Shown piece after piece: positions 6,234-13,258 of a stretch of 18,899 bases of DNA. The notes beneath the pieces are model-generated. The model ran no database searches and was not told where the DNA came from. It saw nothing but the letters and a program-made list of their open reading frames with translations. The stretch covers positions 1 through 18,899 of the forward strand of contig JAFGBP010000025.1 in the NCBI GenBank assembly GCA_016933095.1, read 5' to 3'. Position 1 is the first letter of the stretch. Each line of letters begins with the position of its first letter. Made by a program: the position numbers and the translations under genes. The DNA is from Candidatus Woesearchaeota archaeon (lineage in GTDB: Archaea > Nanobdellota > Nanobdellia > Woesearchaeales > SM23-78).

Positions 6234-6830
6234 TTAAATCCTCCTCCTGTCATCAACGTTGGCAAAAAACGGTTCTTCTGAGAAATCCCCTTGTTCCGTC
6301 CAAAGCTTCAATCTTATTGTTGCTTAGTAATCTAGCAAGCGGCTTGTAAATTCATGACTCTTGTCAAGCTCGCAGTGATCTTCTGCCTGGATGATTGTGA
6401 ACATCTTGAGGAATCTCCCCTTAAACTCGTCTTTTTATGATTATACAAAGAACAAGCGCGTTTAGCCTTGGCTATGGGTTGCAAAGTCGTAAGCTTCGCA
6501 AAAAAAAACTTTCAATCTCCCATAGGATTTCTCATGAAAATGCAATGAATGAAATCGAGGCCTTGTCTTGTCCTCTTATACTCTCGTTGATCATCAATTT
6601 GTTTTGTCTTAACTTATTATCTTTTTATTGTCTTTTTTTAAGTAATTTTGTCTTAATCGTTAAAAACGTTGTAGTTGACAAAAGTCAACTCAAAACTTTT
6701 CGTTTCCAAAAAGTTTTGTAGCCCGTCACTAACTCTCGTAAGCTCACTGAAAAGCGCCTTTGGGGCACGATCTCGCACGAGCAACTCTATGCCGGGCCTA
6801 GAAACAGGGATAAAATAGCCATTTATAAAG
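6234..6830. other. Gene-free stretch with several hairpins
   Basis: No convincing gene is seen in either direction. It holds the dnaG leader, then a series of inverted repeats: TAGCC/GGCTA (6463-6474), AGTTGAC/GTCAACT with loop AAAA (6673-6690), and CAAAACTTTT/AAAAGTTTTG with an 8-nt loop (6691-6718). From 6721 to 6796 GCCCG and CGGGC bracket a 76-nt GC-richer block that could fold as one unit. The T-rich part 6600-6660 would act as a terminator on the plus strand. Confidence 0.55.
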
Positions 6831-6831
6831 C

Positions 6832-6950
6832 TTTCGGATTTCTAATCCGAAACAAGCGAACTGTGTTCGTTGTGCAGGAGAGCAAAGCTCTTTGCACCAG
6901 TAAGCTTTGCTTACCCGGTACCAAAAGCAAAGCTTTTGAGCAGCTCAAAA
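6832..6950. repeat. Tandem array of six short-loop palindromes
   Basis: In order: TTTCGGATT/AATCCGAAA with loop TCT (6832-6852); CGAAC/GTTCG with loop TGT (6857-6869); an 11-bp stem with one bulged A and loop AAA around GAGC/GCTC (6872-6897); GTAAGC/GCTTAC with loop TTT (6900-6914); CAAAAGC/GCTTTTG with loop AAA (6922-6938); and TTTTGAGC/GCTCAAAA with a 1-nt centre (6934-6950). The last two share bases 6934-6938, so only one can form at a time. The stems differ in sequence, unlike a copied repeat, yet keep the same geometry. The array lies in the likely 3' region of the zincin lipoprotein gene. Confidence 0.8.
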
Positions 6951-7011
6951 CCACTTGGTATTGTTGGTTTCGATTCTGCAGGCCAGCACCAGATCCAATG
7001 AACGCTTCCAC

Positions 7012-7536
7012 CTACTTTATTAGCCCCTGCGCCACCATCCTTCGAAGCTCCTCGACACGGCTGCTTGGCAACGAAGCCACATAGCTCCCACACCCTGATC
7101 TGGCAACAGACAGTTGTTGGCATTTGTCGATCGTGTTAGGATGATATGTGCCGTCTTTATCATAATATCCATCTTTTAAATCAGGATGAGCGCAGTGACA
7201 CACTTCGTGCGCTATAGTCCATTCGAGAGAGCCAAGCTCTTGAAGAGAATTAACCCATTCCCTTGAAAGGTGGATCGGACTCGTCTGCCCTGGGTAGCAG
7301 GCCCAAGCAACTGCACCGTCGAACCTTGCAGTAGGATACCACTCAATAGCCACCTTACCAATGCCGTGATACAAGCCGTGGCAAGCCGCCAATTCCTCTG
7401 CTTTTCGTTCGAAATAAGTAAGCTCGTCAGGAGTCGGCTGGGAAATGGTATCAAATCCGCATCCTATCATGGAAGCCGCCAGTATATACGGCGTTGCGTG
7501 CGCCACTAATCGACGGATTCCTTTTTTCACATCCAT
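7012..7536 (-). CDS. Lipoprotein with zincin-type HExxHxxH motif
   Basis: A 174-residue secreted, lipid-anchored protein. The N-terminus is basic then hydrophobic with a lipobox ending in MIGC (C26 is the predicted lipidated residue). The mature part has SLEWTIAHEVCHCAHPD: H110, E111, H114 and H117 fit the metal-binding helix of a zincin metallopeptidase (HExxHxxH). Four further cysteines (C52, C80, C139, C148) could form disulphides outside the cell. Length is short for a protease, so it may be a minimal zincin or a cell-wall/peptide-processing relative; no known family name recognised. The ATG at 7536 has AGGTGGGGG next to it. It lies 64 bp after the PpiC-like gene in the same direction, suggesting both act at the cell surface and may share a transcript. 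Confidence 0.82.
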   Translation of the reverse strand: MDVKKGIRRLVAHATPYILAASMIGCGFDTISQPTPDELTYFERKAEELAACHGLYHGIGKVAIEWYPTARFDGAVAWACYPGQTSPIHLSREWVNSLQELGSLEWTIAHEVCHCAHPDLKDGYYDKDGTYHPNTIDKCQQLSVARSGCGSYVASLPSSRVEELRRMVAQGLIK

Positions 7537-7600
7537 CCCCCACCTAAAACGTCCATAAAAAGATAATATGAAAAAAATAAGAAATAATATCGCCTTCAGC

Positions 7601-9190
7601 TTAGCACCCTGCCAGGTCAGCGAGCTGCTTCACAGTGTAGATGCCGAGGTAGTTAACTCCCTCGATCCTCCACGTCGGATAAGCCAGTATTCCTGCTGTC
7701 TCGCAAATCTCTGTCTGCTTCCTGTAATCTGCCGGGTCTGCGCATTCCACGTACTCGAACTTCGAGATGTCGTCTCCGAAGAGCGCTTTCTGCTTTGCGG
7801 TTGACGAGTCCCAAGCCGCGCCGTAGAGCGTGGCCTTCTTGTCTGCTAGGCATGCTATGAGGTCGTCGTCTGAGAGGATTGTCACCTCTGTGTTGGTAGC
7901 GGCTTCAGTCTCTTCAACAACTGGCTCTTCAACCACAATCTCTTCCGCGACTGTCTCCTCTGCCACAGGCTCCTCCACGACGATCTCTTCCTCGACGACA
8001 GGTTCTGCAACCTCGTCGGCAGGGAGAGTCTCTTCAGGAGCCACTTCAGAGGCTTCCTCTTCAACTCCTTCAGGCACTGGCGCCACTTCTTCATACTCAA
8101 AGATAGCATCTCCAGAGATCGCTTCGGACTCATTAGCTTCTTCCCTCTCTTCAAGATAGTTGACGATGGTGGCCGAATCCCTTACGCCTGAGAGGAAGTC
8201 TGCAAATGCATCCCTTTCCTTCTGGCTCCTCAATGCAGCCACGATCTGATCCTTAACATCCTCGAATGGAAGGGATTCAGGCTCAGTTGTCTGATCAATT
8301 AGCATCACGACGTGAGTCCCGAAGTCAGTCTCTACAATCCCGACTCCACCCATGTTCGTGTTCTCAGCCCATACCTGGAACTCTGTGGGAAGCTGGCTTG
8401 TTGGAAATTCGTATTCTCCGCAGTCATCCTTGCTCTGAACATCGTCGCTGTACTCGGCTGCGAGGTCGCAGAAGTTCGACTTGTCAGGCGCGACCAGGTC
8501 CAGCACGCTCTCAGCCATATCTCTAGTCTCACTCAGAGTCTTGTTATCATAGTTGACGCTGAAGAGTATGTGCCTCAAGGTGGTTGTAGACTCTTGTATA
8601 AACTGTTCCGAGTTGTTCTCATAGTATGCCAATACCTCTTCGTCTGAGACGTTGACCTTCTGCCTGATCTCCTGCTCAAAGAGCTTCTGTATCAGCAGCT
8701 GTTCCTTCGAGATCCTGATGAGCTCTTCGTAGTTGATGCTCTGATTCTCCAGGAGTTCTGTCAGCTCTTCCGCTGTGATGCCGTTCTGCAGCAGGAAGCT
8801 CTTCAGGTTCTGGTCTGCCTCATCATCTGTGACTGTGACTCCTCGCTTCACAGCCTCCTGCTTCAGCAGGACCTGGTCTATCATCTGCGACAGGTAATCC
8901 TCTTTCGTCATGAAGTACTGGTATTGCTCTGAGAGGCCGTCGTATGCCTGGTCGAGGTCCATCATCGTGATCTCCTCGCCATTCACAGTAGCGGCGAGCT
9001 GCCCTGAAAGGCTTGCCCCTCCAAGAAGGCCCGGCACGAGCTTTGTAAGGGCCGCGAAGACAAGCCCTAAGCCAGCCAGTATTATTATGATCGCAAGTAT
9101 AAGCCTGATCTTTGAAGGCTTTCTCCTCGATCCCTTAAGAGATTTTGCACTAGTCATATTTCCATTATTCTTCCTTTTAGCTTTTGCCAA
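7601..9190 (-). CDS. Membrane-anchored PpiC parvulin fused to a thioredoxin-like domain lacking CxxC
   Basis: A 529-residue extracytoplasmic foldase-like protein. It starts with TTG at 9190, supported by GAGGTGG about 8 bp upstream. Residues 1-27 are basic, 28-48 form one membrane helix, 60-180 resemble the SurA/PrsA helical chaperone region, and 202-298 form the parvulin PpiC domain (LRHILFSV ... FGTHVVMLID), a peptidyl-prolyl isomerase. A Glu/Val-rich linker (350-430, with EEIVVEEPV repeated 15 residues apart) leads to a C-terminal domain (440-529) like the thioredoxin tail of VKOR proteins: LYGAAW, LFG, YVEC, AYPTW (cis-Pro) and a final GC. The usual WCPHC is WDSST, so the redox pair is gone while C483, C496 and C529 remain. 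It may bind substrates rather than oxidise them. Confidence 0.88.
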   Translation of the reverse strand: MAKAKRKNNGNMTSAKSLKGSRRKPSKIRLILAIIIILAGLGLVFAALTKLVPGLLGGASLSGQLAATVNGEEITMMDLDQAYDGLSEQYQYFMTKEDYLSQMIDQVLLKQEAVKRGVTVTDDEADQNLKSFLLQNGITAEELTELLENQSINYEELIRISKEQLLIQKLFEQEIRQKVNVSDEEVLAYYENNSEQFIQESTTTLRHILFSVNYDNKTLSETRDMAESVLDLVAPDKSNFCDLAAEYSDDVQSKDDCGEYEFPTSQLPTEFQVWAENTNMGGVGIVETDFGTHVVMLIDQTTEPESLPFEDVKDQIVAALRSQKERDAFADFLSGVRDSATIVNYLEEREEANESEAISGDAIFEYEEVAPVPEGVEEEASEVAPEETLPADEVAEPVVEEEIVVEEPVAEETVAEEIVVEEPVVEETEAATNTEVTILSDDDLIACLADKKATLYGAAWDSSTAKQKALFGDDISKFEYVECADPADYRKQTEICETAGILAYPTWRIEGVNYLGIYTVKQLADLAGC

Positions 9191-9302
9191 AGATAACCAC
9201 CTCGAATACAGCTAACCTGCAATTTGAAAGGAATTCAAAAAAGCAGTGACTTTTAGAGGTTAGTAAAGGGAGGGTTTTTTAAAAGCTTTTTGGTGGGCTG
9301 GT

Positions 9303-9426
9303 GGCCAAGTCCAGAATCTCCTGGCCGCGCTCCGTACTGATCCAGAAGAGTCCTGTTTGACCGAGTCTAGAGCATTCGCGTGCAAAACAGGCAGACTGCG
9401 CTAGGCGGCCTTTCTGGACGCACCCA
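9303..9426 (-). repeat. Structured dispersed repeat, copy A
   Basis: Minus-strand GTCCAGAA pairs with TTCTGGAC, GGCCGC with GCGGCC, and CCTGTTT with AAACAGG, all nested, so the whole 124 bp can fold into one long arm. Its minus-strand bases 9426 to 9323 resemble plus-strand 17292-17392: the first 57 aligned bases agree at 46 positions, without gaps. Exact 10-bp direct repeats GTGGGCTGGT flank it (9293-9302 and 9427-9436). It could be a non-autonomous mobile element or a structured RNA gene. It lies between the PpiC and herA promoters. Confidence 0.7.
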
Positions 9427-9451
9427 GTGGGCTGGTCTTATAAAAGAGCAA

Positions 9452-9462
9452 TAATTATAAAT
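9452..9462 (+). promoter_or_regulatory. TATA box of herA
   Basis: AATTATAAATA about 58-68 bp before the TTG start, giving a predicted leader of roughly 35 nt that contains GAGGTGAAGG and AGAGGTAGAGG purine-rich ribosome-binding sequence. A second box CTTATAAAAG at about 9437-9446 lies just upstream. Confidence 0.5.
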
Positions 9463-9519
9463 ACTCCCATCGGGATTAAACAGGATAAGAGAGGTGAAGG
9501 GAAGAGGTAGAGGATAAAT

Positions 9520-12141
9520 TTGGCTTATGACATAATAATAGGCAGGAATGCGAAGGACCGTGAGCAGTACGGCAGCGACGGCACCATCTATCTTGGCAAG
9601 ACATTCGTCAAGATGGGCAGGAACACGAGCCTCTCGAACCGCCTACTTCTCGACGTCATCAGGAGCCACGTCATCTTTGTCTGTGGAAAGCGCGGCGGCG
9701 GTAAGTGTTTGCCAGGAGATACCCTGGTCACTCTTGAAGACGGTTCCAGGGTGATGATAAAGGATCTTGATAATATCAATAAGAAAGTCGCGAGTCTTGG
9801 GATAGACCTGAAAATGGGGGGGTTTGAGAAGTCTGACTTCTTCAGGCGGGAGGTCTCTGAACTGCTGAAGATCAGACTTAGGAGCGGGAGGGAGGCTGAA
9901 TTGACGCCCGAGCACCCTCTGTTGACGATTGACGGGTGGATTCCTGCTAACAAAATCGGTCTTGGAACCAGGATTGCGACTCCAAGGAGGGCTCCTGTCG
10001 GAAACGAGAAGATGAGAGACTGCGAAATCAAACTTCTTGCATATCTGATTGCAGAGGGGCACACTAAGAAGACAATCCTGTTCAGCAATCTTGATGATGC
10101 GATCGTGGATGACTTCAGTCAATCGCTCTTGGAATACGACTCCGACGCGTATTTGATGAAGATGGGACGAGGATGCTATAAGTTAAGCTCGAAGCGATCC
10201 AGAAAAGTCGTAGATTACGCCATAAACAGGGAAAAAGACGGAAGATTCGGCAAAGGCAGCTCAATCAAGCATGAGAAGACGAGGGTCCGCACGCTTCTGG
10301 AAAATCACGGGCTTTACGGATTCCTGGCCAGAGAGAAGAAGATTCCTGACAAGATGTTCTCACTTGACAAGCCCTGTCTCGCAACATTCCTAAGCAGGCT
10401 TTTTAGTTGCGATGGAAGCATCTACAGACACTCTAAAGGATCAAACATATGGGACGTTTCATACGCCTCATCTTCTGAGAAGCTTATCCGTGGCGTCCAA
10501 AGCCTGCTGTTGAAGTTCGAGATCCTGTCTGTCTTGAGAAAGAAGAATGTCCGATACAACGGTTCGATTAGGAGGAGCTTTGAACTGGTGATAAAAGGCG
10601 AAAATGCGCTTAGGTTCATGAGAGAGGTTGGCTTTTTCGGAGATAAGTCAAAGAGGCAAGAGACTGCATTGAGGGAAATGGCCGAACTGTCAAGAAACAC
10701 AAACATCGACGTCATCCCCTCTGAAGTCTGGAAGCAGGCCAACATCACCAGCTGGTCCGAGATAGGCCTGGCGCTCGGATATAAGACTCCAAAATCCTTC
10801 AGGTCATCCATAAACTGCTCTCCATCCAGGCAGAAGCTTCTTCAGGTCGCGGCAGCAATAAACGATGAGCCTTTGAGGCTTGTCGCGCAGTCAGACATCT
10901 TTTGGGATGAGATCATGATGATGGAGAAGATCGAGGGAAGCTTCGAGGTATATGATATCAGGGTTCCTGAAACCAACAATTTCATCGCCAATGACGTAAT
11001 AGTCCATAACAGCTACACGATGGGCGTCATCGCCGAGGGAGTGGCTGACCTTCCGCCTGAGGTTAAGAACAACATCTCTATTATAATGCTTGATACCATG
11101 GGCGTGTATTGGACCATGAAGTATCCTAACAAGAAGGACGAGCTTCTTCTCAAGGAGTGGGGTTTGGAGCCTAAGCCTTTGGACGTCATCATATACACTC
11201 CCAAGGGTTATTTTAAGGAGTACAGGGACAAGGGCATCCCGACTGACCATCCTTTCAGCATCCGCCCCTCTGAGCTCGACGGCAAGGATTGGTGCATGAC
11301 TTTCAAGGTTGATTCCAACGAACCTATCGGAGTATTGATTCAGAAGGTGGTGAACGAGCTTCGTGAGGTCAAGACTGTTTATGACCTTGATGAGATCGTC
11401 GACGGGCTCAAGAATTCCAACGCTGAGAAACATACCATAAACGCTGCTGTGAATCTCTTTGACAACGCCCGCACGTGGGGCCTCTTTGACAAGGAGGGAA
11501 CGAGCATCAACGAGCTCGCCCAGGGAGGCCAGGTAACGATCCTCGACGTGAGCTGCTACGCCACCATGCCGGGCGGCTGGGAGATCAAGGCTCTCGTCAT
11601 AGGTCTCGTCGCCCAGAAGCTCTTCATCCAGAGGATGGTGTCGAGGAAAAACGAAGAGTACCAGCAGGTGCATAAGAGCGTGTATTATTTCTCTGAGGAG
11701 GAAGTCCAGAAGATGGATTTCCCCATGGTGTGGCTCGTGATTGACGAGGCGCATGAGTTCCTGCCGCGTGAGGGCAAGACCCTTGCTACTGATCCCCTAG
11801 TGACCATAATGAGGGAGGGCCGTCAGCCCGGGATATCTGTCATATTCGCCACCCAGCAGCCAGGCAAGATCCACACTGACGTCATGACGCAAAGCGATAC
11901 TATAATATCGCACAGGATTACTTCTAAGCTTGACACCGACGCGCTTGGCGCGCTCATGCAAAGCTATCTTCGAAGCGGTCTTGACAAGTACCTTGACGAC
12001 TTGCCGAGGGTGAAGGGAGCTGCCATCGTCCTCGATGACTCGAACGAGAAGATGTTCCCTATGAGGGTGAGGCCAAGGTTCACTTGGCACGGCGGCGAGG
12101 CTCCGAGTGCCATCCAGAAGAAGGACAAGATATTCGAGTAA
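9520..12141 (+). CDS. herA: HerA-type DNA-translocating ATPase, split by an intein
   Basis: An 873-residue precursor; without the intein the extein is 438 residues. HerA is a hexameric FtsK/HerA-superfamily DNA translocase that works with NurA and Mre11-Rad50 in archaeal end resection. The N-terminus (MAYDIIIGRNAKDREQYGSDG, then YLGKTFVKMGRNTSLSN) is the HAS barrel and leads to Walker A VCGKRGGGK|SYTMG, interrupted at the bar. Walker B is WLVIDEAHEFLP, followed by MREGRQPGISVIFATQQPG and SHRITSKLDTDAL, the sensor and arginine-finger region. The TTG at 9520 is supported by AGAGGTAGAGG a few bases upstream. No nurA, mre11 or rad50 lies in the window. Because the intein is inside Walker A, no ATP can be bound until splicing. 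Confidence 0.95.
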   Translation: MAYDIIIGRNAKDREQYGSDGTIYLGKTFVKMGRNTSLSNRLLLDVIRSHVIFVCGKRGGGKCLPGDTLVTLEDGSRVMIKDLDNINKKVASLGIDLKMGGFEKSDFFRREVSELLKIRLRSGREAELTPEHPLLTIDGWIPANKIGLGTRIATPRRAPVGNEKMRDCEIKLLAYLIAEGHTKKTILFSNLDDAIVDDFSQSLLEYDSDAYLMKMGRGCYKLSSKRSRKVVDYAINREKDGRFGKGSSIKHEKTRVRTLLENHGLYGFLAREKKIPDKMFSLDKPCLATFLSRLFSCDGSIYRHSKGSNIWDVSYASSSEKLIRGVQSLLLKFEILSVLRKKNVRYNGSIRRSFELVIKGENALRFMREVGFFGDKSKRQETALREMAELSRNTNIDVIPSEVWKQANITSWSEIGLALGYKTPKSFRSSINCSPSRQKLLQVAAAINDEPLRLVAQSDIFWDEIMMMEKIEGSFEVYDIRVPETNNFIANDVIVHNSYTMGVIAEGVADLPPEVKNNISIIMLDTMGVYWTMKYPNKKDELLLKEWGLEPKPLDVIIYTPKGYFKEYRDKGIPTDHPFSIRPSELDGKDWCMTFKVDSNEPIGVLIQKVVNELREVKTVYDLDEIVDGLKNSNAEKHTINAAVNLFDNARTWGLFDKEGTSINELAQGGQVTILDVSCYATMPGGWEIKALVIGLVAQKLFIQRMVSRKNEEYQQVHKSVYYFSEEEVQKMDFPMVWLVIDEAHEFLPREGKTLATDPLVTIMREGRQPGISVIFATQQPGKIHTDVMTQSDTIISHRITSKLDTDALGALMQSYLRSGLDKYLDDLPRVKGAAIVLDDSNEKMFPMRVRPRFTWHGGEAPSAIQKKDKIFE
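9706..11010 (+). mobile_element. LAGLIDADG homing-endonuclease intein in the HerA Walker A motif
   Basis: A 435-residue intein spanning precursor residues 63-497, inserted between Lys and Ser of GKRGGGKS. It starts with Cys in CLPGDTLVTLEDG (block A), has block B with TPEHPLLTIDGW (Thr and His of TxxH), two endonuclease motifs, KLLAYLIAEG (172-180) and TFLSRLFSCDG (289-299), and a C-terminal block FEVYDIRVPETNNFIANDV ending in VHN, followed by Ser as the +1 nucleophile. All splicing residues (C1, TxxH, penultimate His, final Asn, Ser+1) are present. The acidic residues of both LAGLIDADG-like motifs (E179, D298) are kept, so homing activity is possible. GC content is similar to the host gene. 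Confidence 0.92.
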
Positions 12142-12166
12142 GTTCAATAATATACTTCATACTACT

Positions 12167-12586
12167 TCAGCTCGTGCTGCTTTTGTCAAGAATTTTTATT
12201 ATCTCCTTTGCGCAGGAGTCCCAGAAGTCGAGTATCTCATTGGCTTGGGTTATCGTCGCCTTGAATCCTCTGTAATTGATGTCATTTCGTATTCTTCTGA
12301 ATCTGTCCAGACGGTTTAGCTTCAGCTTCTCCTTGATGTCAAGTCCGGTCAGGCTCTGCATGCTTATGTCATGGCTTGATGTCTCGTAGCCTTGTATCCA
12401 CCAGCCAGCGTCCCCGAGCTGCCTTATCGATTCGTAGGTTTCCCGAAATATTAGAGCCGCGCTCGTGTCATCTAATGGTATGCTCTTCACGATGCGCATG
12501 GTTGTCTTCGCTGACTCGATCAGGGATTTTATCTTCTGGCGGTCTGGTTCCCTTTTCCTGAGCAATTTCTTTGTTTCCGGACTCAT
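12167..12586 (-). CDS. HEPN-domain protein, probable toxin-like partner of the MNT gene
   Basis: A 139-residue all-helical HEPN protein: ALIFRETYESIRQLGDAGWW, GYETSSHDISMQSLTG, and the motif helix RRIRNDINYRGF. In RNase HEPN toxins the motif is R-x4-6-H; here R100-N-D-I-N-Y105 has Tyr where the His is expected. In the HepT/MntA (type VII) system a Tyr near the HEPN motif is modified by the nucleotidyltransferase, so Y105 is a candidate target or the site has lost RNase chemistry. Its ATG overlaps the stop of the upstream nucleotidyltransferase gene by 4 bp (ATGA), the tight coupling seen in such pairs. It ends 25 bp from the convergent herA. Fold call good; toxicity inferred. Confidence 0.85.
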   Translation of the reverse strand: MSPETKKLLRKREPDRQKIKSLIESAKTTMRIVKSIPLDDTSAALIFRETYESIRQLGDAGWWIQGYETSSHDISMQSLTGLDIKEKLKLNRLDRFRRIRNDINYRGFKATITQANEILDFWDSCAKEIIKILDKSSTS

Positions 12587-13164
12587 GGCTGCACCTCCAG
12601 GAATCCTAGTAGGACCATTCCATTGGCGATATTATTGAATACGTGCAAGTCGACGTTTTTTCTGTTGAAGAGGTGTAATTGTATCTGTCTGCCGATGGTC
12701 TTTTCGAATCCTTCAAGCTCTGTCAGGCGCACTGATTGATATTCTCCTTCTTCTTCCACCTCTATAGCCAGGTCTATGTCGGATGTAGAGACGTCCTCCC
12801 CTTTCCTGAAGCTTCCGAAGAGCACTATGGCATGGGGATTCCTGAAATGGTCATTTAGGTACTCCAAGATCCCTGACTGGTATATGAAGTTCAGGTTGTA
12901 GACTATCTTTAGCTTTATGAACATCCAGCTGTCCGTGTTTGCTTTGATTCTCCATATCTTTGATAGTTTCACGATTCCGATCAGGTCGTGTTTCTGGAGG
13001 GTATCAAGGATCCTGCCTACGTGCGGCTTTGCGATTCTTGCTTCCTTTGCAAGGTCTGATAAGCTGAATTCTTTTTCAGGATACTTATAGAAGACTTCCA
13101 GCACCTTCTGCAATCCAGTTTCAATAAGTAACTTTTGGTACTTTTTGTTAACAATCGGTTTCAT
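12583..13164 (-). CDS. Winged-helix fused to MNT-type nucleotidyltransferase, antitoxin-like
   Basis: A 193-residue protein joining a winged helix (about 15-75: FSLSDLAKEARIAKPHVGRILDTLQ, HDLIGIVKLSKIWRI) to a minimal nucleotidyltransferase (about 105-190). The MNT motif LFGSFRKGEDVSTSDIDLAIEV gives GS (117-118) and the metal-binding D129 and D131. The third acidic residue expected in the later strand is not evident (GRQIQLHLF). MNT proteins paired with HEPN partners can silence them by adding AMP. The fused DNA-binding domain would let this protein also repress its own operon, and AAGTTACTT repeats lie over the promoter. The ATG at 13164 is about 30 bp from a TTTAAAAG box, so the leader is very short. 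Archaeal HTH-NTase proteins of this build exist; role here inferred from pairing. Confidence 0.88.
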   Translation of the reverse strand: MKPIVNKKYQKLLIETGLQKVLEVFYKYPEKEFSLSDLAKEARIAKPHVGRILDTLQKHDLIGIVKLSKIWRIKANTDSWMFIKLKIVYNLNFIYQSGILEYLNDHFRNPHAIVLFGSFRKGEDVSTSDIDLAIEVEEEGEYQSVRLTELEGFEKTIGRQIQLHLFNRKNVDLHVFNNIANGMVLLGFLEVQP

Positions 13165-13194
13165 CTTGTAACATAAGTTACTTAAAAGTTACTT
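13126..13194 (-). promoter_or_regulatory. Operator repeats AAGTTACTT over the MNT/HEPN promoter
   Basis: Near-palindromic AAGTTACTT occurs at 13175-13183 and 13186-13194, exactly 11 bp apart, one helical turn. A third copy AAGTAACTT, its reverse complement, lies within the gene start at 13126-13134, and GTAAC/GTTAC (13168-13181) forms an additional dyad. The two main copies lie between the TATA-like TTTAAAAG (about 13191-13199) and the start codon, the position expected for autorepression. Confidence 0.6.
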
Positions 13195-13258
13195 TTAAAT
13201 GTTTCGGAAAGGATGAAAAATGACATGGGAAGAATCATTGCAGGAAAAGACTTTTGTA

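Noticed and set aside
6437..6721. 94-residue open frame in the gene-free stretch
   Set aside because: Basic start then Leu/Phe-rich sequence from T-rich DNA; no ribosome-binding site, and it overlaps the AGTTGAC and CAAAACTTTT palindromes.
6721..6796. tRNA gene
   Set aside because: GCCCG/CGGGC ends and the 76-nt length fit, but no T-loop or anticodon arm is found on either strand.
6863..7084. 73-residue open frame over the palindrome array
   Set aside because: It is made of the palindromes themselves and runs antisense into the lipoprotein gene; no start signals.
9303..9426. tRNA gene in copy A
   Set aside because: TAGCGCAGTCTG looks like a D-arm and GGCCGC/GCGGCC like an acceptor stem, but there is no T-arm (GTTCGA) or anticodon arm at the right distance.
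10891..11754. 287-residue open frame antisense to herA
   Set aside because: It crosses the intein/extein junction on the opposite strand of a well-supported gene; a codon-use shadow.
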